A DNA stretch of 64,000 nt from Diplonema japonicum (taxonomy: Eukaryota > Euglenozoa > Diplonemea > Diplonemida > Diplonemidae). Below, piece after piece: positions 8,806 through 19,349 of the stretch. The DNA lies in assembly GCA_964019335.1 (NCBI GenBank), contig OZ025757.1, positions 126,501 to 190,500 of the forward strand, in the 5' to 3' direction. How positions within the stretch are numbered: the stretch's first letter is position 1; each line of letters starts with the position of its first letter. Position numbers and translations under genes: made by a program. The notes under the pieces were generated by a model. It ran no database searches, had not been told where the DNA came from, and worked only from the letters and a program-made list of their open reading frames with translations.

Positions 8806-9873
8806 TCACAATGCAAGATAATTAACATGGACATCACCGTCCGTGTTGTGTAATTTGTCATAGTCGGCGACCCAATGAAACAGCGAGCTCCCGGAGGCGA
8901 AGGACGCTCCCCATGAGTTACACTCGATCAGGTGTGCTTCGAACGGGGTAGCAGTCAGATCAACCCAGACGTCAAGCATAACGCTTGGGAGGGGCAGCGA
9001 AGACGCGATGCAACCATGAAGCTCAACAACTGCGCGAACGATGTCGGAAAGAGTTTCGGGGGTGTGGTAGAATGGCTTGTACCACTGCTGTTGGGAGAGA
9101 GCCGTCACCTTCGATTTACACACGAAAACCCGAAACTCATTTTCAGGGACCAGACGCTCCTCCCACGGCTTAAGCACCACCGAAATATCATAAAGCCCAC
9201 TGTACCTTAAACACTTTTGATACGCTTTTAAAAACTCGTAGTTTTTCGTAAGTTGAAGCGTTACCTGTCTAGGACGACCGAGGCTGAAGAAATCCGGCTC
9301 ATACGTCGGGTCGTTTTTTCCAGATGTGCAGGAAAGCTTCATGAACATCTTCTCCATTCCCAGATTTTTTTGCGCGGCGTCGATCCTCTCTGTGAGCTGG
9401 GTGTAATACCGTTCTTCTTCATCCGTGAGATCGATTTTGCTGATGAGCTTCTTCTCGGAGATTGCGGTTAGGTTTTGGAGGTCGAATGTGTTCAATGAAA
9501 CGGTTTCCATGGTGATGGCGGTGTCGTTCCACCCTTCGTCGAACTGGTGGATGTACCCCGCGTAAAATTCCCACCAGAGTTTTTGTGCCGTGCTCGGGTC
9601 TTGTTTTGCATTTTCCCAGTCATCGATCTGGTTGGTGTGGGGGACCGTGACGTCGCCGACCACGACCTCGCACCTTTTCCTAAGCTCTTTCTTTGTTCGA
9701 TCCGTCACCATGGTTTCCCACCATTCTCTGTCAACCTCGACGAAGGCCGTCCCTTCCCCGCCCTCCTTCTCGCGTGCTATGTACGGTGCGTACTCGTAGT
9801 GGTTGTTACTGTTTATGCTGGTTGTCGCCACCCTGTTGTGGTAGATCGGACGGAGGTGGATGTTTGGGTACAT
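8806..9873 (-). CDS. CDC123: CDC123/D123 family protein (eIF2 assembly factor)
   Basis: The product has 355 residues from the ATG at 9873, which follows an A-run directly. The D123 family has an ATP-grasp fold; in yeast and animals it binds the C-terminal part of eIF2-gamma and drives assembly of eIF2. Family landmarks in order: W100-W101 and the Tyr/Phe-rich segment after them; MFMKLSCTSGKND (176-188), matching the family FVKLSSRSPKD-type motif; LKPWEERLVPENEFRVFV (234-251), the ATP-grasp core; DVWVDL (301-306); LIECNSWG (315-322), equivalent to the acidic metal-binding strand IDFNPFG; and SGSSLFHW (327-334). The length matches the family (about 330-360). The N-terminal 30 residues are unrelated and possibly disordered. 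A TA dinucleotide run lies just upstream. Confidence 0.9.
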   Translation of the reverse strand: MYPNIHLRPIYHNRVATTSINSNNHYEYAPYIAREKEGGEGTAFVEVDREWWETMVTDRTKKELRKRCEVVVGDVTVPHTNQIDDWENAKQDPSTAQKLWWEFYAGYIHQFDEGWNDTAITMETVSLNTFDLQNLTAISEKKLISKIDLTDEEERYYTQLTERIDAAQKNLGMEKMFMKLSCTSGKNDPTYEPDFFSLGRPRQVTLQLTKNYEFLKAYQKCLRYSGLYDISVVLKPWEERLVPENEFRVFVCKSKVTALSQQQWYKPFYHTPETLSDIVRAVVELHGCIASSLPLPSVMLDVWVDLTATPFEAHLIECNSWGASFASGSSLFHWVADYDKLHNTDGDVHVNYLAL

Positions 9874-9891
9874 TTTTTTTTTTTCTTTTTT

Positions 9892-9915
9892 TATATATAT
9901 ATATATATATATATA
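9892..9915. repeat. TA dinucleotide microsatellite
   Basis: About twelve TA units immediately upstream of the A-tract leader of the CDC123 gene. Confidence 0.85.
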
Positions 9916-10326
9916 AATACTGAATGCTATGATGGTCGGTGATCCGGCAACAAGAAAAAAAAAAAAAAGAAATCACAAAAAAATCGGGCTTGTAGCCTCT
10001 TTTTCGAATTTCGGGGGGGAGATAGAAAACTGCGAGAGAAAGGGAGGGGGGAAAGGCATAAAGCCAAACATTTTTTTTTTTTTTTTTTTTACCATTAAAG
10101 GACGAAGCGCTAGATATCTAGCGATCAAAAAATTAAGATTTTTGTATAGGCAATTTTAAGTACCATAGACCCTTACCCTTGCACAGAATGACCTAGTTCC
10201 GCGATTTCTTTTCGATCGAAAATCACTTTTGGCCCCTAGATTAACCTCCAAAAACACCCTCGAAACCAGTTTTTGGTGGCACGAAAGTGAATATGAGCAG
10301 TACTGATCAGACGAGTTCGGGAGTGC
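9916..10326. other. Spacer left of the piggyBac fragment
   Basis: A- and T-runs, then sequence without a gene. A short perfect palindrome, CGCTAGATATCTAGCG, lies near 10109-10124. Several TTAA sites occur but no piggyBac-type terminal inverted repeat was found here. Confidence 0.5.
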
Positions 10327-10902
10327 CCAAGGGGACATTCTCACTGGCGATGGGACCTCATCTAGTGCCAGTAGTGACGAGGAGAGTGAAGATATGCCCT
10401 GGGAGACCGAGATTACGCAGGTTACGCGTAAGAAGTGGCGGGGCGTAGCAGGCCCGAAATCACCCGTTTCGCACATGAGTGCATCAAGGGTTTTCAAACT
10501 GTTCATCCCTATGGTGTTTGTACAATCTCTTTGCACCGTTTGCCAGGACCACAGCCCCGACTTTGACTTCACTGTGGACGATATCTATGAGTTTCTGGCC
10601 TTGTGGATGCTCATGGACATCATCCGCAAAGCCGACATAAAAGATTACTGGTCGAGTGTTCCTTCCCTAGCCACACCCTTTTTGGCAAGCGTAATGTGAC
10701 CGCTTCTTGCGCTTTACAACGGTCGTTGCATTTTGGGGAGGGTGAGGAAACAGATAAATTGCGAAAAGTAAGATTCCTGCTCTCCTCCATCGTCCCTACC
10801 TGGCTGCAACACTATTCCCCCGGAAAATCAATCAGTGTTGATGAGAGTATGATCAAGTCACACGGTAGGGCATTGCCTTTAATGGTTAAAAAAATAAAAT
10901 AA
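10327..10902 (+). pseudogene. piggyBac-type transposase fragment, frameshifted and truncated
   Basis: This is the only coding-like block on the plus strand. One frame gives an acidic lead (SSSASSDEESED), MPWETEITQV and then YEFLALWMLMDIIRKADIKDYWS, matching the conserved FLG-LLLMG-KP-DYWS region of piggyBac (DDE_Tnp_1_7) transposases. Near 10690-10700 the frame shifts. The second frame has RSLHFGEGEETDKLRKVRF and then ISVDESMIKSHGRALP, the block with the first catalytic Asp. It stops at 10902, so the rest of the catalytic domain and the C-terminal Cys-rich finger are absent. No complete ends were seen. It lies directly against the stop of the gene ending at 10907, on the opposite strand. Confidence 0.8.
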
Positions 10903-10906
10903 AAAA

Positions 10907-12106
10907 TTACATCTGTTTCCGGATTTTTTCCTCGCTCACGTCCGCTATTTTCCCGTAGCCTGACCCGGCGATTGTTCTCCGCCTGTGGTCCTCCAGCCAG
11001 TTCGCCTTGAACCATTCCAAGGTGTCATTCCAGCCCACTTTGAACGGGATAACAGGTTTGTACCCGAGGTCCGTCTCAGCAGCAGTAATTCGAAACCATC
11101 TATGCATTGTTAGCATGCGTAAGGTGAACGGGGTGAGCTTCATCTGCTTCCCAGTGAGGTATGTGATGAACGCGCAAATGTAAGCAAGCACGGACATGAA
11201 GGGAACGGGGAGGTGGAACTTCTCGGTTATCGGTTGCATGCCCATTGCGACTGCTGCCTCGTTAACGGTGGGCCAGAACAAAGAGTAACCTTCGGGGTAA
11301 GGATGTGTGTCGCCATCTGTTACAATGTAGAATTTTCCGAGTGTTTTAGACCCGGGGTACAGCGATCTTTCGGATATAATCAACCCGTGACAATAATTAT
11401 CAACGTGCGAGAAGCAAATTCTGTTGTCGCCTTTTCCGAATACACGAAGCTGGCCAGTCCCAGCGGATTCCAAAATATTCGTCAGAAAAAGCGTGTCTCG
11501 CGGGCCGTAGACTTGGTGCGGGGCAACAGAAACACCGAGAATTTCATTGTTCTTCACGTATTTGTTGACTTCCAGTTCGCCTAAAGCTTTTGTTTCCGCG
11601 TATTTTTGAAGGTATTTTTCCATCGGAATTTTCGGGAGTTCGCTCTCTGTTAACCCGTCCACGTCTTCTCCGGTGAACCTGGTTGACGGCGATGACGAAT
11701 ACACCATTTTCGGGACTTTGAATTTTTTACAAGCTTCCAAAATGTTAACCGTTCCCTCGTGGTTAACGTCGGTGTATAGGTGATTTGGGTGGAAGGGTCC
11801 GACAGCTGCTGCGATGTGCCACACACATTCTGCATTTTTGACCGCTTCTTCTACGTCTGCTGGGCATCGCAAATCGCCTTTTGTGTACACGATTTTTGCG
11901 TTTTCCCACCTGCTTTTCGGTGGGTTCGCGATGTCGAAGGCCACAACCCGTTCCGCGCCTCGTTCCACCAGCATCTCCACCAGCCGCTGTCCTACAAATC
12001 CGCTGCTCCCTGTCACCACGCACCTTTTCGGAACGGGTGGGTAATCCTGTGACACTGCTGCCGCTCTCTGCGCTGCAGAGGCTGCTGGTGCCGTTTCATG
12101 TGTCAT
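10907..12106 (-). CDS. ERG26: Sterol-4-alpha-carboxylate 3-dehydrogenase / 3-beta-HSD family
   Basis: The product has 399 residues from the ATG at 12106 (MTHETAPAAS); the longer open frame upstream is leader with A-runs. It is an extended short-chain dehydrogenase: NAD-binding TGSSGFVG at 32-39, acidic strand end VVAFDIA at 54-60, the segment VYSSSPS at 135-141, and the catalytic pair Tyr169 and Lys173 in YAETK. Length and pattern fit the 3-beta-hydroxysteroid dehydrogenase group, whose ERG26/NSDHL members oxidise and decarboxylate 4-alpha-carboxysterols during C4 demethylation on the ER. A hydrophobic stretch at 302-319 (PFMSVLAYICAFITYLTG) could anchor it in the membrane. Another 3-beta-HSD-family reductase is the main alternative. 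Confidence 0.88.
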   Translation of the reverse strand: MTHETAPAASAAQRAAAVSQDYPPVPKRCVVTGSSGFVGQRLVEMLVERGAERVVAFDIANPPKSRWENAKIVYTKGDLRCPADVEEAVKNAECVWHIAAAVGPFHPNHLYTDVNHEGTVNILEACKKFKVPKMVYSSSPSTRFTGEDVDGLTESELPKIPMEKYLQKYAETKALGELEVNKYVKNNEILGVSVAPHQVYGPRDTLFLTNILESAGTGQLRVFGKGDNRICFSHVDNYCHGLIISERSLYPGSKTLGKFYIVTDGDTHPYPEGYSLFWPTVNEAAVAMGMQPITEKFHLPVPFMSVLAYICAFITYLTGKQMKLTPFTLRMLTMHRWFRITAAETDLGYKPVIPFKVGWNDTLEWFKANWLEDHRRRTIAGSGYGKIADVSEEKIRKQM

Positions 12107-13221
12107 TGTATGTTTTTTTTTTTTTTTTAAACCCCCACTCTTTACCGCAGTTTTCGAATCGAAGGGGAAAAAACAAAGAAGAAGAAACATGGTGGGGGGG
12201 AGAGGGGAAGGGGGGGAGGAACAAGAGAATGACACTCGGTTTTTTTTTTTTTTTTTTTTTTTTTTCTTTCCCGAATCCCTAAAGGAGCCCGGTACTCCCA
12301 TTTTTTTACTTGTTGGTCTTGAACATGCTCGGGGTGTACCAGAATTTTCAATTCCAGCTGTCAAAATCATCTAAAAAGAGAGTGTGTGTTAGCGCGTTTG
12401 TTTGCAAGCACAGGAGGTCGTGTTCAAAAAAAAGAAAAAAAAGTTTTTTTTAAAATAAAGACCAAATCATCAGCTAGGTCCTTTAGGGGTTAAAGAAGAA
12501 AAATGGGGGCAGGAAAGGGGATGGAAAGAAAAGTGAGTGAATCCTATTTTTTTTTCTTTTTTCTTCTTGTATGAAAGACAGAATGGGAAGGGAAAACAAA
12601 GAGAAGAAGAAAAAACACACACACCCACGCACATCAACAACGACAACAACACAGGGAGACAGGGGAAAGAGAAGGGGTAGTAAAATGTAAAAGAAAAAAA
12701 AAGTTTTCTGATTTGGCACACCATCGCCAAAATATTTCAAAGGGAGAGGGAAAAAAAAAAAAAAGAAAAATAACACACTAACTTCTTTCTTCAGTACTTT
12801 ATAGAGCAAGCCCTTCCCCCTCTCGAAGGCCCCCTCCCCCTTTTTTTTTGTGGCGTTATTCACTCTATAGGAGCGGAGCGACAAGACTTTTTTTTTTTTT
12901 TGTTTTTTTTTTTTTTTTTTTTTTTTTTTGTATTTTCTTTATTATGTTGCTTGTAAACAAAAACCAGTATTTTCATATGTATCTCGTTTCCCCCCCTCCT
13001 TTTTTTTCCCCGAAGAAAAAAAAAAAAAAGAAACATGAACAAACATGCAACCAAAGGCAGAAATCAAACTATTTCCTCTCAGAGAAAAAAAAGGGGGGGA
13101 GGGAAAAAAAAAACGGGGCGGGCAAGGGAAACAAAAAAAAGAGCCAATTAAGTTAGCTAAGATAATAACCACGTGTTTCAAGCTTTTTCTTCTTCTTTTT
13201 TTTCCTTCCCCCCCTTCCCCT
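12107..13221. other. Spacer of homopolymer tracts
   Basis: A gene-free stretch of 1.1 kb. It has A/T/G/C runs, an AC-rich patch near 12615-12655 and T-runs near 12890-12930. Open frames here are poly-Phe or poly-Lys artefacts. Its right end holds the likely 3' UTR of the coiled-coil gene. Confidence 0.65.
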
Positions 13222-16200
13222 CTATTCTTCCTGCTTAACAACCTCACCTGCCTCTTCGTCCTCTTCCTCCTCCTCATCTTCTTCAGGCTCTTCTTCATGC
13301 TCCTCTTCTTCATGTTCAGCTTCCTCCCTGGTCTGCATCGCAAATCCAAAACCGGAGGGTGCAGGGGGCTCTACAAGCTCCACCTTTTTTTTTTTTTTTT
13401 TTTTTTTTCACCCCTCAAAAAAAAAAAAAAAAAAATTACCTTGATGCCACTGTCGCTATCGCCAGTGTCCTCACCTGCTTCACCACTGTCTGTTTTGGTG
13501 AATGAAAACCCGCCGGTTTCTTGTTCGTCGTCTTTGGGGACCTCAGGGGCAGGGGTATCGCTAAGCATGTTGAAGAGACCGGCCTCATCGACCTGTTCTT
13601 CAACAGGGGCAGGTTGGGCTGCGGGTTCTTCCTTCGCCTCTTCTTTTTCAACTTCTTTCGGTGTTTCCTGCTGGACTTCCTCCTCTTCGTCATCAAGGAG
13701 ATCGGACGGATCTGTGAATCCGACTTTCTTCTCAATCTCAAGACGTTCTTCACGTAAACTGTCGATTTCTTCCTGCGCCTTGTCGCACTCTTCGAACATT
13801 TCATCCACCATGTACCCTTCCAGGTCCTTCTCAAGCTTATCAATCTCCGCTTTAATCTGAACAACACGTTTTGCCATTGCAATACGGTCTAACTTCTCTT
13901 CCTCTTCTTTGTTCTTCTCCGGTTCCGGTACCACTGTTGGAGCAGGCTCGGCTGCTGGTTCCGGTTGAGACTGTTCGAGTTGCTGTTGCTGCTGTTGTTG
14001 TTGTTGTTGTTGTGGTTTTGAACCGCCGATGAGCTTGTCCCAGGTTTTGGTGACGTTAGTTCTAAGCGTGTCAAGGGAGTCTGACGGGAGCGATGCTTCG
14101 ATAGATTTTAATTCGATCCTTGCAAGGTTGTACTCAGATTGTCGTAGCTCTTGTTGCGGTGGAGGCAGCCCGGTGGCCAACTGGTCCTCAAGTGAGGTCA
14201 AATCGAATAGAAGCAGTTCAGCACGGAGTTCTAAGGCTTCCTTTTCACACGCGGAGTGTGCAACATTGTGTTTTTTAATCGAAGCGGTCAGGGCAGCGCG
14301 TTCCCTCTCTAGCTCTTCGACGCGGTGCTTGGCGGTTACGAGCTCTGTTTCAACGGTTTGTTGCTCTGCTTCAACAGATTTGATATCGTTTTGTTTCGCT
14401 TGAGCTTCTTTGAAGTTTCGTCCGGCGGCGGCTGCTTTCTTCGCGATCTGCAGCTCCGGGAGCGAAGCTTCGAGGAATTCCAGCCGTTTCTTCATTTGGT
14501 CAACTGACGCGCACTTTCCGTCGTACGCAGCTTGTAGCGCGATGACCTTGTTCTCATAGGATTGAAGGGTAGTTTGCGAGGATTCTACTCGGTCCTGAGC
14601 GTCTTGCTGTTTTGATTTGTAGCGCTTTCTGGTCGTTCGGACTTTTGTCAGTCGCTTTTGCTGGGCTTGGGTTTGTTCGACGATTTCTCTTGCAGCGTCG
14701 TGTTCCCTGCTTAGCTCGTTCATGAACTCCTGTCGGAGCGTTTCTTCTTTTTTCTGGTTGTCGCGGGTTCTCTCGTTCGCCCGTTGCTTCTCCTCCAGCG
14801 TGCGCAGGGTCGACAGTACTGCATCGTAGCTTTTTTGATCGGCGTCGATTGATTTCAAAACGTGGCTTAGATTCTGATCGAAGTCCAGTTTCACAGACTC
14901 GATTTGTTTTTCTTGGTCGCCGAGCTGTTCCTTCTTCTGGATCTGAAGTTTTTTATTGCGGGAAACTTTTTTTTCAAGGTCTTCTAGCTCGTCTTGCAGT
15001 TGGTTTAATTCTTCAACCAATGCGGTTTTCGCGCTGCGAAGCTCCGAGGTCTGCTCGTCGATCTTCTCGTTGACCTTGGCCTCCCTCGCCCGGAGCTCTT
15101 TCAGATCCTCCTCGATATTTTTACGATTCCTCTCTGATTTTGAAATGTCGTTCCGAAGTGTGTCGTCTGCCGACTCGTACCTGTGCACGTTGTCGGCGAT
15201 AAATGCTTCGAGTGCCTTTGTTTCCTTGGCCTTCAGGTTGCTGATGTTATCGGCGAGGAGGGTGAGGAGATCGACGGTTTTCTTCGGGGTTCGTTCCCTT
15301 GCCTCCTCGAGGATTGCGTAGTCGCGCCTCATGCCTGCGATCTCACCTTCGATTAGATCGAGGTTCTTCTTTGTTTTTTCTATTGTGTTGTCTAGTTCTT
15401 CTGCGCGGAGGTAGTTCTCCTCTGCGATGGCTTGCGTCTGTCTTGTGTAGCAGTTTTCGAGTTCGTCCAGAAGTCTTTGTTTTGAGGTCGCACAGCGTAC
15501 CTCCCTGTCGGTGGCGGCTTTTTGTTTTATATGGATGTCAGAGAGTTCTTCTTGAAGAAGTTTCATGTTCCTGTCATGTTCCATCTTCAGGGTCTTCCAG
15601 CCTTGTTCCTCTTCCTCTTCGTGTTTGGTGGCTGGTTGTGGTGGGGGTGCGGCACGTTGTGTTTGCTGTTCTAGTACTTGTTGTTTGACTTGCAGTGCCT
15701 CCGGGATGGCGGGTTCCTGGTGCAGACGTGCCGCGAAAACGCCGAGACCCGTGTCTTCAACTTCTTCTTCTTCCTCGTCTTCTTCATCCTCTTCGTCTTC
15801 CTCATCATCATCGTCTTCATCGTCGTCTTCTTCATCTTGTGCGGCTTGCAGTCGTTGCTGCGCTAGCATTTGTTGCTGCGCGACCTCTGCCTGCAAGGCG
15901 GCGGGTACCACGGAGTTCTTTGCTGCGGTGGAGTTCTTCCTCGCTGCCACAACGGGGCTGGACGGTGAGTTAGGCGGCGGTGGTGGGTTTGCAGGCGACC
16001 TTTTTTTTTTTTTCTTTTTTTTTTTTCCCCTTTTTACATACATAGGGCTTTCAACAGGAACGGCGTCCTCCTGTTTTGTTGGGCGCCGTCGTCTGGAGGC
16101 TTGCCTGGAAACAGTTGCTGGCGGTGGTGACGCTGTCTCCTCTTGAGGATCAGAGAAGTGGTTCATGAAGTTCATGGGTGAGGTTGTGGTGGTTGTGGTT

Positions 16201-16547
16201 GTAGCGGCTTCCTGTGTGAGACATGAATGGGAGGGAGGGGGAGGGGGGGGAGGGAGAAGGACACATACATCAACGAAAGAAAATCCTTGCTGCGGGGCCG
16301 CGGGGGCTTCACCCCCCTCGGTCACGAAGTGAAAGCCGCCTGAGGACGCGGCAGCAGGAGCAGGTGTCGATGTAGTTGTGTCAAGCATCTGCATCCCGGC
16401 GAAAAGCCCAGCGTCACCGCTAACCGACATGCTCCCCTGGCTCTCTGTCTCCCCTACGCTAGACTCTGTTTCTTGCTTGGACGACGCCGCGGCCCCACCC
16501 GATCTTCCCCCTTTTCTCGCTTGGCCCCTCTTGAAGATATTCATCAT
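13222..16547 (-). CDS. Long coiled-coil protein with UVR-like motifs, three exons
   Basis: I assign three exons: 16547-16269, 16211-13440 and 13383-13222, giving 1070 residues. Intron 1 (57 nt) runs from GTATGTGT through a C-rich tract to CACACAG; it is also open in frame, so retention is possible. Intron 2 (56 nt) starts GTAATTT and ends AAAG; removal extends the protein by 53 residues (VELVEPPAPSGFGFAMQT, then a Glu-rich tail). A further 42-nt block, 16041-16000 (GTATGT to AG), may also be spliced; otherwise it encodes a lysine run. Residues 1-270 are disordered with an Asp/Glu run; about 310-800 form a nearly continuous coiled coil with UVR-like repeats (AEENYLRAEELDNTIEK, GRNFKEAQAKQNDIKS); poly-Q follows. 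Short motifs GLFxxM and GFxF recur in both disordered ends. It is likely a structural or adaptor protein; the family is not recognised. Confidence 0.75.
13384..13439 (-). other. 56-nt intron built of a T-run and an A-run
   Basis: On the coding strand it reads GTAA, about 20 T, GAGGGGTG, more than 20 A, G. The T-run and A-run can pair, leaving an eight-base loop and bringing the two splice sites together. The downstream exon stays in frame and repeats the GFxF motif of the protein. Confidence 0.65.
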
Positions 16548-16603
16548 AAACAGCAAGCCCGCAGTACCCCCTTCCCCTCCTTGTGTGCCCTGGGGTGTGT
16601 GTT

Positions 16604-16638
<35 letters not shown>

Positions 16639-17071
16639 CCTGCAAATTTTTCAAAAAGAAAAAGAATTTTTGGGGAGGGGAGGGAGGGTGTTTTTCGGCA
16701 TTTTTTTTTTTTTTTCCCCGGTGATCCTCTCTCAGTCCGTTCAGCTTGGCAACAAAGGGCCTTTCAATCAAAGGAAGCAATGTGGCCTATAAATGGATGG
16801 TAGTAATACCCAAGGCCTGCCCCCTTCGAAATCAGTGGCCCCAGAGCCGCACGGAGCCTCGTGCCGTCTCCAAAGAAACAAAAACAAAATTGGGAAAATC
16901 AATTATCTTTTTTTTTTTTTTTTTTTTTTTTTTTCCTTTCCAGAGGAAAATTAAAAAAAAGAAAAAAGAAAAAAAAAAATGAATTGAAATAATGTTAAGG
17001 AGAGGATAAGGTGCTGGACCATAGATAAAAAGGTTTAGCGTTACAGAATAAAACAATAAAAACTCGATGGT
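16548..17071. other. Spacer upstream of the coiled-coil gene
   Basis: It contains T-runs at 16606-16638, 16702-16715 and 16910-16934 and a short non-repeated stretch at 16735-16870 without a supported gene. Confidence 0.55.
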
Positions 17072-17356
17072 TTAAAGGAAGCCGGTGGGGGCACCCTGCA
17101 CAAGCACCATTTACTTGATTACAGGGGGCGCACCTCGGCCTAGCTGTAGCTTCTTCTGCGTTCCGCGTCGTGTCCTTAATGCGTGCGGTGTGCAGCTCAA
17201 CCCCAGCCGGGGCGCCCCGGGTAACCCCCAGAGCATCTGCTTCTTCCACTTGGGCGCTACCGGTGATGACCGACGAGGAGGTCAACAGCGAACAACACAT
17301 CTGATGTACTTCTTTATATTTCCATGTTATCCCCACCACCAAAAAAAAAAAAAAAA
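17072..17356 (+). repeat. SINE-like repeat, copy 1, with A-tail
   Basis: About 270 bp ending in CATGTTATCCCCACCACC plus an A-run. It is closely similar to 61084-61390 over its whole length, to 52571-52673 (3' part) and to 56404-56452 (5' part). Shared blocks include GACCGACGAGGAGGTCAACA and GCGTTCCGCGTCGTGTCCTT. The A-run after the same 3' end in three copies suggests retroposition on the plus strand. Confidence 0.75.
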
Positions 17357-17407
17357 TAATAATAATAAATAAAAATAAAAATATATGATTCTTTTTTTTT
17401 TTATTTC

Positions 17408-17978
17408 TTTTTATTTCACTCGTCATTTTTCTTCACTCACTAGGGGACTCATTATTTAACGCGGAACGGCCACTATTTAACTAGTTAAATAATTCAAGAT
17501 TTTGCAGTTAAATAATTGGGCTTCAGAGTGAAAAAAATGGGTCTTGTCGTGGAAAAAAATGCACTCGACCCCTTGAAAAAAATCTTTTTTGGGGGTGGGG
17601 TATTTTGACTATTTTTGGCCATCTGAGACCCTTCCGCCCCTTAAAAGTGGGAATTAGTGCTTTACTTCCCCTTAAAATGCCACGGTGAAATAGCTACCCT
17701 GTATTTCCTTACGAAAATCCCCCAAAAGGCTGACCTGCCGTCAGCCTGAAGTAGGAAGGCATGTCGTCCCCCGCGCCTCGGATTCGGAAGTCCGTCCACC
17801 ATCGTAGAGAACCCTCCAGCCTCGGGAACCTGAGCAACAAGCCATCCGTGTCGATGTTGTCTGCGCAAGCCATTTTTGTTTGTGCAAGCCGTTTTCACCT
17901 ACAGTAGGGGTAAACGGGCAAGCTGCCTCTACTCTTTTTTGCAATAACAATTCTTTTCAAAAATTTGTTTACTTGTTC

Positions 17979-18010
<32 letters not shown>

Positions 18011-18200
18011 CAGCAGTGAAAGCAGTGAGGGGTGAGTGACTCAAATGACGAAGAGTGAAATAAAACGACTTACTTGCCGCCAAATGAGCCATTATTTAAC
18101 ACTCGTTACCGTTTTTTTGTACTCGGCGGGTCCTCGTGCAAAAGATTCGGGAACTCGAGTTAAATAATGACTCATTATTTGTTGGCAATAAATAGCTATT
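17408..18200 (+). repeat. Inverted-repeat element, copy a (non-autonomous transposon-like)
   Basis: The left arm, TTTATTTCACTCGTCATTTT at 17410 onward, is the inverse of GACGAAGAGTGAAATAAA near 18048-18065. The body has many TTATTTAAC / GTTAAATAA units, a GC-richer core and no open frame. The right end is TTGGCAATAAATAGCTATT. Related copies: 24003-24708, 32298-32580 (minus), 32931-33483 and 33743-34153. Confidence 0.75.
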
Positions 18201-18215
18201 TTTTTTTTTTTTTTT

Positions 18216-18348
18216 GTTACAAATATTTATTTTTCAAAAAATGATTTTATAACTATATGCAACTTGTGCCGAGCAAAAAACTTTCGCAGCTTTTTTAAAA
18301 ATCTTTTTTGCTCGTGCGAACAACAAAGACATATAGTCATAAAGAATT
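18216..18348 (-). repeat. Foldback repeat, copy 2
   Basis: Reverse orientation of the 3541-3673 unit, almost identical in sequence, with the T-run (A-tail on the minus strand) before GTTACAAATATT. It sits directly after the right end of the inverted-repeat element. Confidence 0.85.
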
Positions 18349-18567
18349 ATTTTTTTTTTTTTTTTTTTGCAGTGCGCTGCCACGGGTGGCATCTGCGCTA
18401 ATTAACTGGGAAACATCGACTGCAGCCTCTCCAACTGAAGGAGCTGTTTGGGTAGACGAGAACAAAGGTCTCTTGTCACATCCATGCATGGTGCACCCAG
18501 GCTCCTCGCGCAAACTTGCGCCGAGGGGAAAAGAAGAGATTTTTGCAATGTTGAATACATAAACTAA

Positions 18568-18617
<50 letters not shown>

Positions 18618-19157
18618 TCAGAGCCGTTGAAAGAAAAAAAAGAAGAAGAAAAAAGTACCAAAGTACTTAGTTTACCCCCCTGCTTTCAACCAAGTACAAA
18701 AAGTGACCAATCTTGCACCCCTAATGTCCTCAATGCTTAAATTTTCACAAAATCTTGTGAAGCTAGCATTCTTGCTCCCCTATAATTCTGTTCATCTTGG
18801 GAAATCTGAAAGCTTCCTATTTTTTTTTTTTTTTTTTTTTTTATTTGAAGCGCTGGGCCAAATTTGTACTTGTTGCAAAAGTATGGGTTATTTTTGTACT
18901 TTGTCCAGAATAAAGAGAGAGGAAATAAATAAAAAAGAAGAAAGAAAAACGATAAAATCAGTGTGCGGGAGGGTGCTCACTGCTCATAAGGGATTCACAC
19001 TAATATCATATTAGAAGAAAACAAAGGGGAAAAAAAGAGACATTTAAAGACATTTAAATTTAGAACAAGAATAATAGGAGCGGTTTGCGTTTCAAAACAG
19101 AATTAAGAAACTCTCTTCAAAAACTGTTGCAAAAAATGGGTTAATTTTCCAACAACC

Positions 19158-19188
<31 letters not shown>

Positions 19189-19349
19189 GAAAAAAATGAA
19201 GAAAGTGATAGAGGAGAGCAAAAAAAAAAAAAAAGAAAAGAAATTTTCACGAAGCACGTCTCGCCTTCCCCGCAAGCCTCTTGCATGGGGGCGAGTTGCA
19301 CCTTACTACATAACTTGATTTTTCTCTTGAAATAATGTCAATTACGGCA
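18349..19349. other. Spacer downstream of paralogue 1
   Basis: T-runs (18571-18616, 18820-18842, 19160-19188) separate short unique stretches. A block near 18439-18476 (GAGCTGTTTGGGTAGACGAG onward) recurs near 44777-44815. No gene is supported. Confidence 0.6.

Noticed and set aside
12107-12370. N-terminal extension of the ERG26-like protein
   Set aside because: Lysine- and proline-run leader without similarity; the family start fits the ATG at 12106.
13045-13860. 271-codon plus-strand frame opposite the coiled-coil gene
   Set aside because: It lies opposite the confirmed exons and an intron, is rich in Ser and Phe runs and has no independent support.
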